From: Pontederia crassipes
Taxonomy: Eukaryota > Streptophyta > Magnoliopsida > Commelinales > Pontederiaceae
Reading direction: 5' to 3'
DNA length: 64,000 nucleotides
Assembly: GCA_030549335.1 (NCBI GenBank)
Contig: CM060196.1
Coordinates: 71,570,139-71,634,138 of the forward strand
Shown: positions 33,092 to 47,705 of the stretch, one piece after another
Position numbering within the stretch: the first letter of the stretch is position 1
Layout of the letters: every line of letters starts with the position of its first letter
The notes under the pieces: generated by a model
The model's input: only the letters and a program-made list of their open reading frames with translations
The model's database searches: none
Told to the model about the DNA's origin: nothing
Translations under genes and position numbers: made by a program

Positions 33092-36000
33092 TCATATCTT
33101 GTATTTCGCCTGTCTATTAGTGGAGAATGGGAAGTTCGAAATACTTTCATCTCTACCAACAGCCCCACGCACCATCGAAGAATCATTTTGCGTCGTCTTG
33201 TCTTTATGTGGATTGTGCAGGAGCACTGCCTCAGCCAATGATGCATTGGAAGGAACATCCAGGAGTACATCATGATCAGAATTGTCTACAGTAAACTGCG
33301 AAGCGTTCAACATGGAACCACCACTGTCTGGAGAAACTGCAAAGAGTCCCCTTGGACTGAAGCAAGTTCCTTCATTGTCCACCAGGTCAATTCTCTCGTC
33401 AGTTAGTTTTGACCCAGCCTCAAAGGAAAGCAGTTGAGATGAACATCTTGAGGGAGCAATTGGAGGGGCATCCATTTTGCAAGCTCTCTTAGGGCTTCTT
33501 GTGATTAATCTCGACTCTGAAAATTTTGACATTCCACTGATTAGTTTAACAAGCACATGCATGGAAGATATGTGTGAATAATATACTAAACGATGCTTAG
33601 TTCCTCTCTGGTTATTATATATGTTGCTAAGTTAATCTGATATTAAGCAATCATCCTCAAGAAAGAAAAGTTTTAGTTCTATCTTTCATAAAACGCATTC
33701 ACAGCTCAAATACAGTTTAGGAAATGAAGCTTTGCATATGAAGAAATATTGTATTCGGCAAGCATTGACTAAACTGCTTAATAACAAGCCCCCAATAACG
33801 AATAATAGAAAGACTCCAGAAACTGATCCATATTGATTGCACTGTTTTTCATTTCAGATTTTGACAATCTAATGCACGCATTACCTTTTAAAAATATTTA
33901 ATCCAATTGGCTTACAGGTATTTCTTTTCTTAATATTGATGACTGCTAGTTTAGTCACCTCACATTATACAAATAAAATAAGAAGGAAAACAAATACTAA
34001 GATGATGAACCGTGCAAGAAAGATGAATATTAGGGCTTCAGTGCCCCTGATACTTATCCACAAAGGAGTAATGAAAGTATTACCTGTGGTCTTCTGCTTT
34101 TGAATATTATTAGGCCTTTTCAAGGATGTTGATTTTGGAGCGCCAAGGTCTAGCCTAGTGACTGATTCATCTTCTCCTTTTATCATCTTGCATGTTAAAT
34201 CCAGAGAAAGAAAATTAAGTTGTCTTTCTCAAAATGAATATCAAACAAAGACAAGCACTCAGTGGTCCACACCTTTAGCTTTGCAAAAGGCTCAGCCCAT
34301 TCAGATACTTTTAAACTGTTAAGCATATTTCTCTTCATAGATCTGCATAGTTCTACACTTTCTCCCGAGAAAGAGAGGTAAGAGAATCCCTCTTGAAGAA
34401 GTTGCTGAAAGTATGATAATGTCTCACAGAATTGGGTGCTTTTAAACATGGTTTCAAGGCTGCAAAATTAAAATTATGTCAAGAACAAATGAAGATAATA
34501 TATCACTTAATAACAACATTATACAATAGTGATATACCTTTCAGGGAGCTTACAAGTATCCAAAGAAGGTAGATATTTCATAAGTTCTTGTTGTTCGTCA
34601 TGTGTAAGGTATTTCAGGAACACATCAAAGTTTATCACATCCTATTTCAGGGAAAAAAACATAAACACAACAAAATTTCTAATGAGTTCCAACTTCGTCT
34701 GATAACTGACAGTTGTTGAGCACAGATGACTCTAACATCAGGAGGTTTATGATATGCACTTACATTTTGGTCCACCGAATTCAAAGATGAGTTTCTGTCC
34801 AGTAGCATCTTTAGCATTTCATGTGAAAGTTTGTCCCTGCGATGACACATAAAGTAGTGAATGATAAATGGAAAGCTTCACATCATAAATTTGAATTCCA
34901 AGCTACACACTAGCAAAATATGCATTTAAAATAAGCAAGCCTCATCTAAACAAAGCACTTTCTCTATATAAGAACACACCTTTTAGCAATTTCCCGTGCT
35001 GTTGCCTTTTTTATCTTGCATGAACCAACATTAGTTGCAATTGTTTCTTTACTCACACTGCTTGTATGCAAATATGTTGATGTTGAGTTGGCTTCACTCA
35101 TGGTATGTGGTTTACTTTCTAACGGAAGTGAGCTTGCCTCCGATTCTTCCTCTATAGACCTTGAATGTGGATGCCTAATGAGCACACTACCATAACCAGT
35201 CTCAGAACCAATTGGAGTTCCACTTTCATATATCAGATCTCCTTCTGAGGATCCTGAAAGGTTAGATGGCTGTTGTTCATGCAAAATAGAACATAGGTCC
35301 TTTGTTAGCTTCTCAACATGAGAGGGTTTAGGCCGAGTCAAGAATGTCCTCTTCTTCAATGGCAGTAGTGGATCCCTGACATTTGACTGTGCTGAACCTG
35401 CAATCAAAACATCATTCAATATTTGGCTTATATTTAACAAGCACACGAAAAAAATAAAGTTTATTCCCTAATCGGAAAGGATTTTCATTATGGAATGAAT
35501 TCGGCATCAAGGTTTCATAACGCAATATCTGGAGATTTGCGTAAAACAATAGATTTTTGCAATAAATATTTGCGTAAAAAAAGAACCTAACCAAAAGCTG
35601 CAGACTGGGTTCACAGATAAATTATGGATGACTTATGATAGGTAGTAATAAATGAAATGACATATACCCAAAAGTCATTCCATAATGTATTTGAACAAAA
35701 TCATCAAACTCGTTTCGCAGATATTTCAAAACTTAAATGTATTATCAAAAACAAAGAAATATAACTGTTTGCATTAAGAATTGACCTGTAACATCACTTG
35801 CATCAGTAGTTCCGACATTTGCACAACTTTCTGAATATGATATAGCTGATCCAGAGCTAGATTGATTGCTCATATCCCTCTCAACAACCTTTCGGAAGCT
35901 TGAATCAGAATACTGTAACTCATGTTCACTTTCTAAGGCAACGGTTATCTGTTTTTTCTTGTGTGACGATTGCTGTTTGGCCTTTAATGGTATATTCTTG

Positions 36001-38011
36001 GGTCTAGAAATTTTTAACTCCTCTAAATCAAAATTTTCACGAGCATGAAGTGGGGTGTAATTCATCAATGAGCCTTTTGTTCTCCACCTTGAACCACATG
36101 CATTACATAGAACTGGCTTCTCAGGTGGTCCATTCCTCCAAAGAGGTGTGCCTATCACACATTATATCAGAATTTACAACTTAAAATGATAAATGACAAT
36201 ATATGTTACCGACATGTAGAGAAGACAATTGAAATTTATTAGGAAAGAAAGGAAAAGCAATATCGTCAATTGCATAGACAAACAAACAAGCAAAAGAAAA
36301 ATGTTTGTTACATACGCTAAGATTAGGGCATCAGATGGTAAGTTAAGGAATAGCTACACTAACGGAAACATCCAAATCCTTTTCTTTTGGAAAAATATCT
36401 TGTACGCATAGTTCACTCAGCAGATGCATTAAATGAATTGTGAATTAATGTCCGTAAGACATAATGAATGCCATTTGAATTCACTTGCTTTATCATCAAT
36501 CTCATTCAGGAAATCTTCCTATGAAGAAATCAGCATGTGGGTTGTGCACGTCATCAAACATTTATTATATTACATCTCAAAATGAAGATAAAGCCTAGGG
36601 TACAAATCTATTAAATGCTAAAACAATTAATTACTACATTATTAGCGATTGAGATGACAAGAAAATGCAAAAGTAAGAAATAATGACAACCATAGCACTA
36701 CACAAGCATAATGTTAGATAATCAAGAATTATATGAGGGCATAACAAAAATTGGGATAAATTGCATGAATAAAATATAAAAGGAAAGAAATAATAACAGG
36801 TCCAATAACAGGAACGACAACAATATAGAAGAAAATGAATAGCTAATTTATAATAGTTGTTTCTTCTAATAGGTAGTTCGTCTTTATACGTAGTTTCTGT
36901 ATTACATACAGCAAAATATGCAAGCAATTAATAGGCAACTGTCAAATAAAGGGAAGCTGTTATTCAGCATACATATCTCTACATAAGCCTTGAACTTAAG
37001 CCATAGTCCAAATTTTGTAAGATAATGAATGAACCAACTTGCAGAAACAATTTTGTAAATGGCAGCTGGTTTTCCAAATAAAAAAGAAATATTTAAGGGA
37101 TGAAGTCACTATAATGACATACCAAGGAATAAAAGGTAAAGTTCACCATAAAATTTGCTGATAATTATATGAACCTCGACCCACCGGAGATCAATTCCAC
37201 TATAATGACATGCCATAATTAACCTACTAAAGTTTTACGGGGACAGCACACAGTTTAACCTATGTAGAAGATTACTTGTGGTACTTAATTGCTAAGGGAC
37301 TGGAAACAAACATGCAAGTCCATCATGAGATTTTCATCCTTGTGACCTACATTGTGTATAACTCGAGTGAGTGAAACAATAATAAGAATACAAAAAACTT
37401 TTGTGCTCAGGTCAATCACAGTCCCAGTGGGCTTGCAGGCTAAGATTAAATCTCAGGAATGTCTCACATCACTTCTGTTCTTGAATGTCTTCAAATTGGC
37501 ATCACATTTTGATCAATAATGAGTGATATGAAAATTGGAATGATTTTTACACGATTCAAAATGAAAAAGAAAATAATTTAGTTAATTAATTGGCTGTGAG
37601 ACTTCAAACTGGGAAGAAGAACAAGCCAGGAACAATGAAGCATCCTAGAAACATAACATTCCACAATTCAGAGATCAGAAGAAGATTTATATTAAGTGTT
37701 TGCATCCTGGAATGGCGTCAAAATCTTGGAAACAAAACATTGAAGCCAAGTATCATAGGATTGTACAGAAGGCTAGCAAAAAAATAAAAATTAATAACAA
37801 CAAAATAAGGAACCAAATGAACTAAATTAGCAAGAGCGTGCAGAACATCTGAGGATTGAAAAATCAGCAAAATTAACATGCAAAAAGCATGCGAAAGATC
37901 TAAAAGTGCTCCAATTTCCATTTTGTTTTAGTTATGCCTTTAAAATTACAGAAACATGAACAAGAGCTCACTTGTAACTCCACAATGGCAGCAAGGTCCA
38001 GTCTTTCCCAT
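33092..38011 (-). CDS. GATA26: GATA26/27-type zinc-finger protein with DEUBAD-like region, eight exons
   Basis: Exons (transcript order): 38011-37972, 36151-35786, 35397-34980, 34836-34764, 34641-34538, 34459-34273, 34186-34084, 33516-33092; all introns GT-AG with matching phases; 571 aa. The GATA finger sits at the N-terminus (C7-x2-C10-x18-C29-x2-C32) and reads [20 protein letters not shown] with the intron after VT. YTPLHAR follows. Residues about 300-396 ([44 protein letters not shown]) form the ASXL-type DEUBAD helical region known in this GATA subgroup. The C-terminal ~140 residues are Ser/Asp-rich and probably disordered. Known Arabidopsis relatives are ~470-510 aa. It probably acts in the nucleus at chromatin; DNA targets and the deubiquitinase link are inferred from family only. 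Confidence 0.93.
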
Positions 38012-38660
38012 CTCCACCAACTCCCACTCTCCTCTTCTCCCCCACTTCTCAAATCCCCAGGACGGAAAATTCACAGGAAAAGGAAATGGGAAGAGAAATT
38101 CGATGAAGGGAACGATGCACGAGAAGAAGAAGAACAACAAGAAAAAAAAATCTTTTTAATGTGCAATCTCTTTTGGTGCTAATATTAGAAAGAGTTATAT
38201 ATTTTCTTCCAAAACCTTCAACACGCACAAAAAAAAATCCCAGTTATCAGAACCCCGCAAAGATGAAGTAACAAAAAAAAAACACTTTTTCTTTCTCTCT
38301 CTCTCTCTATATTCCCTTCTGTTTCCTCTTCTATCCAGTCTAAGAAGAGACCCACAAGAAGAAGAAGACTGGAAAGAAGGGGAAAGGGGAGAAAGGAAAG
38401 AAGAGCGAGATGGCAGAGAGAGGAAATGAGGATGGGACTGGGCAGAATGAAAAGGACAGAGAAAAAAAATTACTGAGGGGTTGAGAGGTATGTGATTGCT
38501 GTTGGTAGGAATCTGCACGATCAAATGAAATGGAGAAGATTAATGGAATGATGGGGGAGGGGGAGAGAGAAAGAGAGAGACGGGAGGGTGTAGGAAAGGT
38601 GTGGGAAGCTTTATATGTTTTGTTTTCTCTTCTGTTTATTTTGTGATATATATATGATAA
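38012..38660 (-). promoter_or_regulatory. Leader and promoter side of GATA26
   Basis: Immediately upstream of the ATG the sequence is purine-rich on the gene strand. GA/CT tracts lie at 38297-38312 and 38563-38585. No certain TATA box or element was defined. Confidence 0.4.
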
Positions 38661-40423
38661 AAATAAATAAATAAAATAAAAGCATTAAATTAACAATATA
38701 GAAAAAAAACTTAGTGCTAACTCTTTTCAAATATTTTATTTTGAAATATAAAAAATTTATACAGAAATACAACATAAAATATTGCAATAATATTTTGTAT
38801 AAACTATACGAGAATCACTCGTGTTTCGATTGAACTTTCCTTTTTATTTTATTATTACTGATAAATTACCGTATAAAAGTCATGTTAATTTGATTATTGT
38901 AAGTGTAAATAAAACTAATTTTCATATTCATATATATAATATCTGGAAATAACAATAAGTGGACTATTTCGTCTACACCTTAATTTTCCAAGCCTCATGA
39001 AACATTCAACTCCTCTAACAAAAAGAAAAGTTTAGTTTAGATTGAAGAAAAAAAGATTAATGATGTCAATCAAATTATCATGAATTTTGTTATTAAATGA
39101 ATCTGATAAATAATATATTTTAGCATCTATCTTGTTTTTTATTTTATTTTATGACTTATAGTAATTTGAATATCTTTTTTAGGAAGTTAGAAACAAATTA
39201 ATGAAAGATAATCATGTTTTTCTTATACTAGAAAAAAAAAAGGTCAAAGAGTTATTGCAATGAAGAAACTAGAAAAAATATTATCTTATATACTTGGACC
39301 GTTTTCATAATATTTGGAAACAAATATTAAAGATACATATAATTATAAATATGCACTTGGAGGATTCTACCAAACATTTTTTTTAGTGGGGGGTGTATTT
39401 ATCAATGAGCCCTTGGGATGGATGTAGTGGGTATAAGGAATGGTTATTAGGAAGGGGAATATTTCAAATATATGCTGTTTGACCTTGGACTATTCCTACC
39501 CAAATAAATATCATATATTTCTTTTAATTTGAGGATATGCAAAATTTTAAAAAATAGATGTGCTCTCCCTTTCTTTATTTGGAAAATTTTAAGTTGAAAA
39601 ATAAATGAGCACAAGATTCCAATTAAAGAAAGGAATAATAAAATTCCTATGCAAAAAGATATCACATCATGTAATTTAGAGATGATAATGGCATAAAAAG
39701 GGTTGTTTTGTTTCTAATTAAATACATGATTTAAAGAGAGCATAAATTATAACTTAATTTAAATTGCATTCTTTTAGTAATATTATGTAATAATTCCTTT
39801 CATTTATGTATCAGAAGGAGAATAAAAATCTTGCCAATTATACCAAGGAGAATTTAATAAATAAACAAATGCCACAGGCTTTAACTTTCATATTTATTAT
39901 TCCAATTTTTTAGAAATCTTATAATCCATAAATAAAACGTTTTAGAATTACTCACATATTTATGGAATTTAATTCTACAGCTGTGCATTCCTCCTTTTCG
40001 CATGTATTGTATGTGTTACATGCATCTTAATTAATAGGTTCATGAATTTTTTTTTCTTTTTAGTTTTCCCACAAAATAAATAGTGGATTACAAAAGGGAT
40101 AAAGTTTCCAAAATAAATGTTCGGTGAAAGGTAGGGGTGATATAAATGCAAAAAATATTGTGCCAATTGCCTTTATATTTTAAAATTTGTTTTTTTGGTT
40201 ATTATCTATTTTTTTGTTTTTTTTGAAAAAAAATATTTAATATATTTGTATTCGTATATTTTTTTAGATTTTTCTTATTTATGAATCTGAATCAAAGTTA
40301 TGTATGTGGTGCAATCATATTTTGAAAATGTATTTTGGATATTAGAATGTACCATAATTTAATTCCTCCTGAAATTTGATAATGACTATTTTACAATAAT
40401 TGAGCATTTCATCTTTTGTTAAT

Positions 40424-40468
<45 letters not shown>

Positions 40469-40620
40469 TAACATTTATTTAAGATAAACAAAAAATATCA
40501 TATGTCAGCTGCTTATTCTAACTTAACCAAACAGGTGATATCATTACCATTTTTCTTCAGAAAATATTTTGTGATCCTTTCATGAAGTGTGAGATGTGTA
40601 CCAATTTTATTCTTTGCTTA
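38661..40620. other. AT-rich intergenic, no gene
   Basis: Only low-complexity A/T-rich sequence and a (TA)n run at 40429-40463 were seen. Confidence 0.5.
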
Positions 40621-40632
40621 TGCAAGCACACA

Positions 40633-41131
40633 CAGGGGCGGACCTAAGACCCTTATGCTTATGGGTGCAATTTTTTAATAAAATATTAATATGTAAAGTA
40701 TTATATTCAAAATTATATTTGAAATATAAAATAGATAAAAATATTGTCAATATTAAATGAAGTAATATCATACAATCATTCACAAAGAAGATAATTAGTA
40801 ACAAAAAAATGCATAGTAATTAGTTATTAGAAACAATAATATGATGCCAAGAGTGATTTTGTTTGTTAAAAGTAATTTAGATGTATAATCAAAGTTATAG
40901 TTCTTCACTATAAAAGATAAACTAATGTGAAGAGTTTATTATCAATAGAGCAAAGATAAGATAAAAAACAATTTATCATTGTTTTATTTCAAAGCAATAA
41001 AATAGAAGTAGGTCATTACTATTAATATTTGACTTATATTAATTATTACTTTGGTTAATACCTATAGAATAAACTCTTAAATTTTAATGGGGTCAATTGA
41101 ACCCATTAACTCACATGTAGGTCCGCCCATG
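40633..41131. mobile_element. hAT-type MITE, 499 bp
   Basis: The ends CAGGGGCGGACCTA and, inverted, CATGGGCGGACCTA differ at one of 14 positions. A perfect 8-bp target duplication AGCACACA flanks it (40625-40632 and 41132-41139). The interior is AT-rich and non-coding. Confidence 0.93.
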
Positions 41132-41139
41132 AGCACACA

Positions 41140-43540
<2,401 letters not shown>

Positions 43541-43554
43541 TCATAACTTTGGCT

Positions 43555-43597
43555 AAAAAAACCCGGTTCTACACTACCAAAAAAAAACCCAGTTCTA
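43555..43597 (+). mobile_element. Micro-insertion CACTACC + A-run between direct repeats
   Basis: ACCCGGTTCTA (43561-43571) recurs as ACCCAGTTCTA (43587-43597), both preceded by A-runs. The stretch between is CACTACC plus eight A. A simple 26-bp tandem duplication is the alternative. Confidence 0.45.
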
Positions 43598-43780
43598 AAA
43601 CAAACTCGATTTTGCGTCTCCTCTCCTCTATTGCCGCCAACCGCCCGCCTCAGCCACCGACCATCTTCTATGTCCTTCGCTGCCCGCCGACCTCTCCTCT
43701 CTTTCCCCTTCCTGTAGTATCATATTTCCTCTTTCCCCTTGCAGCAATCTCTGTCCTTCATCGCCTCTTGACTTCACGGT

Positions 43781-43915
43781 CAGCCTGCACGGCAAGATGC
43801 ATGATGTGGGTAAAGGGCGCAACGTCGAAGAGCTTTGCGAGGAGGCAGTCATCATTGATGTTGCCCTCGACGATGAATCCTAAGTCCCCCTTGAACAATC
43901 CACTTAAACCATCCG
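43781..43915 (-). pseudogene. UDP-glucuronate 4-epimerase (GAE) gene fragment
   Basis: The minus strand encodes LGFIVEGNINDDCLLAKLFD followed by VAPFTHIMHLAVQAD. This is the end of the Rossmann NAD-binding region of plant GAE enzymes (FVVEGDINDA-LL-KLFDV-PFTHVMHLAAQAG), which make UDP-galacturonate for pectin in the Golgi. Only about 45 residues are recognisable; the nearby N-terminal glycine motif and the rest of the enzyme are absent. The surrounding 43600-44330 is GC-rich compared with its flanks, so a larger patch may have been transferred. It is not a functional gene. Confidence 0.75.
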
Positions 43916-44466
43916 CGAAGTTGATTTGGGTGTGAAGGCAAGACGTAGTCGGCCCTAAAAGTCGCATAAGAGGAGACGCAATCGGAGAATCGCTTTTCAT
44001 TGCTCGCATTGTTGTGTGAAAGTAGCACTCGATCGCCTCCTTCTTCTGTGCATAATGGCAACCTTATCGTTCCCTAGGAGCGATCAATCGTGAAGTAGCG
44101 CTCGCTCGCTCTTGAAGTACCGCTCGCTCGATCGTGAATTCTGAACTAAACCGCTTGATCATACGCTATCGACTCAAACATGTGCACGCGGATCCCAACC
44201 GTCGAAGCAAAAGTAGGAGATCCAACTGCTGTGAGTGGATGATAGCATATGTATGCCCACGAACTCGAGTTCTCGTGTGGAATTTAAAAGAATTTCTTGT
44301 GCAAAGACTTGATGTGTGTGCATAATATGTGCAATATAATATGTGAACTCCTAAAATAATCTTATAAATGTTATTGATGCTGAATTTGTTTGTCCTTTTA
44401 GATGTCTTGATGATAATAAATTTAATTGAAATTTTAATTTCTAACAAGTTTATTTCAGTTGTTTAT

Positions 44467-47163
44467 TGTTGGAGCAAAGTTTTACTGTCCTATAAAATTA
44501 TAATTTGATGATACAAACATCAAAAGATTGGTTATATGCTAAAACAATTTAAATAGAAATGAATAATTTTATGCACTAAACTTTGATTGAATAATTGATT
44601 ACAATCTCATTAGATTTTGAATGAATGATGATATATAAAAATTGTAGAGAATTCTATTACCTATCCATAGAATTCAAAATTATCTAATTTGGATAACCAT
44701 GTAGAATGTTATGCTCAAAATAGTGCAGGGTAGTCAATTTATCGATCGAAGCAATGAAGGCTAGTCCAAGCATTGGTCGACTGATCAGACATACCGGTCG
44801 ACCGGTCGGTCAATTCAAATATTATCCAGCTCAATGTCAGGACTACACCGGTCGACAGTCGGACCATTGCACTGGTCGATCAATTAGCTCAACGATTAAA
44901 ATCCAAAATGATGAGACTACATCGGTCGATAGACCGGTCGACCGACCAACTGCGGTCACTAAGAAAATCACGCAATGGTCATATAGACCTGAACCATTAA
45001 AGCGGTCGACCAGTCCTAAGCTGAGACGAACAGTAATGACTATTTTTCAATGAGAAAATTATAAAAAAGTTTTCTGGACGAAATTTTTACATATGGAAGC
45101 CTATAGAAAAAGTGCTTGAAGAAAGAGCATCCATCCAAGCATTCAAGTAAAATTTCAAGTTATCAAAAGAAAATTATTCTCTTAAAATTATTATTCAAAC
45201 TTCTCTTCTTTCTCTCTTCTTTTCTTGTGAGCATGATATTGTAAAAGAGAGAAACCTTCTATTAGAAAATTGAGTGAGAGCTCCTGAGTAGAAGAGACTC
45301 TATATTTCACCTCTTAAATTAGAGAAAACATAAGTTTCCCAGGAGAAGAGGTGTACCTTATTTCTCGAAGCGAAAAAAACTGAAAAAATGTGGTTTGTGT
45401 AAAGGGTTTTTTTTCTTGCCCCATTTGAAATTAAGGAAGAGTTTAGTGAAATCTCCGACGGTCTCGAGGTCGAGAAATCGGAGCAGGAACGTAAGTTAAG
45501 ATGTGATCGAATATCGTCAGCAACTACCGTGTTCTTTGTGTTTGATTTCTCTCTCCCTCTCCTTCTCATATTATTATGCATATGCTATGATTTGATTTAC
45601 ATTGATTTAAAATTTAACGAATCAATTTTAAGCTTCCACGACACACTATAAGAAAATTGAGATTTTTCGACGGACAGTTTCCGATGAATAAAAATTCGTC
45701 ACAATTTGCGATGGATTTTGCGACGGATAGTGATCCGTCGGAATTTCTGATGGCCACAACCGTCAGAAATAAAAATAATAAATTATGTAATATATCTATC
45801 CGTCAAAATTTTCGACGATTAGGAACGTCAAAATTTTTCGACGATTAGGAACGTCAAATTTTTTTACGAATATCTATTCGTCACAATTTTCGACGATCCT
45901 AACTGTCAGTAAATGTAAAATAATATATTATAAGGAGTATTTTATTAATATAATTAGCGATAGTTTAAACTGTCACAATTTTCGACAGTCCTGACCGTCG
46001 GTAAATGAAAAGTAATGTAATATAAGGAGTATTTTATTAGTATAATTAGTGATAGTTCAAATCATCGCAAGTTTCGATGGTCCGGTCCGTCAGTAATAAT
46101 TGCCGACAGTTCAAATTGTCGGTAAACTAAAAATATATATTATATATAACTAAGTATAGTATTTTATTTTTGTAAGTAAATAATTTTCGATGATCACGAC
46201 CGTTGGTAACTTCAAAAATAAATATTTGCTAAGTTTCTGACGGTCATAGCCGTCAGTAAGTAAAATTTTACTATCCCGCTGCTTTTTTTTCCCACTTTCT
46301 CATCTTTCCACCTATATATATATATATATATATATATAATCTTTCCCCCTCTCCTCTCTCTCTCCCTCTCCCGGTCTCCGAGCCTCTCCGGACTGGATGA
46401 CGAGCCCTCTCGCCGGCGACCCTGTCCCTCCCGGATGAATCTCTCCCATCGGCGACCCTCTCCCTTTTTCTCTCTCTCTAGCCCGGACTATCAGGCCGCC
46501 GGATCCAACCGCCTAGCGGCCAGATCCCGCCGCCGTAGACGGCCGGATCGGCCGGTTGGTAGCGGGATCCAGCCGTCTAGCGGCCGGATCCGGCCGCGGC
46601 CCAGCGGCGGGATCCAGCCGTGGCGTGCTGGCTGCCGAATCTGGTCGCTGGTGGTCGGATCGGCCGCTGCGGCCGACTATTTTTTTTATATTAAAAAATT
46701 TCGTTGCGACGGTTTTGACCGCCGAACTTTTTGGCGATCGCGACGTCCGCCGAAAGTTTCGATGATTGCTATTGTCGAAACTTTCGACGGTCGTTCGCGA
46801 TCGTCGAAAGTTTTGTCAGTAACAACTGTCGAAACTTTCGGCGGTCGTCGCAACCGTCGAAAATATCGGCGGTCGTGATCGTCGAAACTTTTGACGGTTC
46901 GCGACCGCCGAAAGTTTCGACGGTCACGACTTCCGCAGGAACTTTCGACATATTTTTTTCAACCGTCGAAAATCGTTTTGCGACGACCATTTTTCGGACA
47001 AATTGATTCCGTCGATAATCATCATTTCCGACGATTTTGAGGAAATTACAGACGGTTTCGACCGTCTATAATTGTCATCTTTTTTTTAGTGACATATTTT
47101 ATGAAATCGTTATTTTTAATTTAAACACCAATTCACCCCCTCTTGGTGTCTTGGGATCCTACA
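44467..47163 (+). mobile_element. Solo LTR, Ty1/copia (SIRE/Maximus-like), with nested CACTA
   Basis: The LTR runs from TGTTGGAGC to ATCCTACA and is flanked by a 5-bp target duplication TTTAT (44462-44466 and 47164-47168). Without the nested CACTA it is about 1.25 kb. Its 3' end has the CAATTCACCCCCTCTTGG-type stretch typical of SIRE-like copia LTRs, and its middle has many GGTCGACCGGTCG repeats. No internal region or second LTR is present, consistent with loss by LTR recombination. It is older than the CACTA inside it. Confidence 0.85.
45644..47091 (+). mobile_element. Non-autonomous CACTA (En/Spm) element, 1,448 bp
   Basis: The ends are CACTATAAGAAAATTGA and TCATCTTTTTTTTAGTG, with 3-bp target duplication ACA (45641-45643 and 47092-47094). 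Subterminal regions are packed with short CGACGG/CCGTCG and TTTCGACGGTC repeats on both sides, the usual transposase-binding layout. The GC-rich core 46360-46680 has no recognised domain. It is inserted into the solo LTR. Confidence 0.93.
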
Positions 47164-47461
47164 TTTATAAGATAGATAATTGGGGCAATTGAAAGGATTC
47201 CAAAAATAAAATGTAAAAAAATGACAAATTCACAAATTTTCAAAAATCAGATGTTTGTCCTTTTGGATGACCGTACACATCCTAGGACACAAAATATGAG
47301 GAAAGATAACTTTATCAATATTCTTAAGCACTTGCAATATTTTCTAAGCACTTCTTATTCATATTTTTCATTCTCTTTTTCTTTTCTCTTGGGATGAGAC
47401 GATTTGTAAAAGAAAAAAAAAGGTGTTTTGAGGGTAAATCTTATATCGCAAAAGTTCCTAA

Positions 47462-47702
47462 GGCCCCATTTGATTGGAAGTTAAGTTTGCATGGGGTTAA
47501 GATATATAATCCAACAGATTAGTTAATTTTTAAAGTTTGTGTCGAATTACTTCTATTTCATCTGATGTAAAGAATACGTTAAGTATCATTTTTTCACTAT
47601 TCATGAGATTATCTTTTTTAAAAATGATAAATTTGCCCTTTGTATTTTTTATAGAATAAACATTGTGTTTGATTCTCAATTAACTTGGAACCAAACACCA
47701 CC
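47462..47702. mobile_element. Tourist-like (PIF/Harbinger) MITE, 241 bp
   Basis: The left end GGCCCCATTTGATTGGAAGT pairs with the inverted right end GGTGGTGTTTGGTTCCAAGT, and both continue with TAA inside. TAA target duplications flank it (47459-47461 and 47703-47705). It is non-coding. Confidence 0.85.
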
Positions 47703-47705
47703 TAA

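Noticed and set aside
46435-47006. Frames in the CACTA element as a gene
   Set aside because: They come from CGTCGAAA-type subterminal repeats and a GC-rich core, without transposase motifs.
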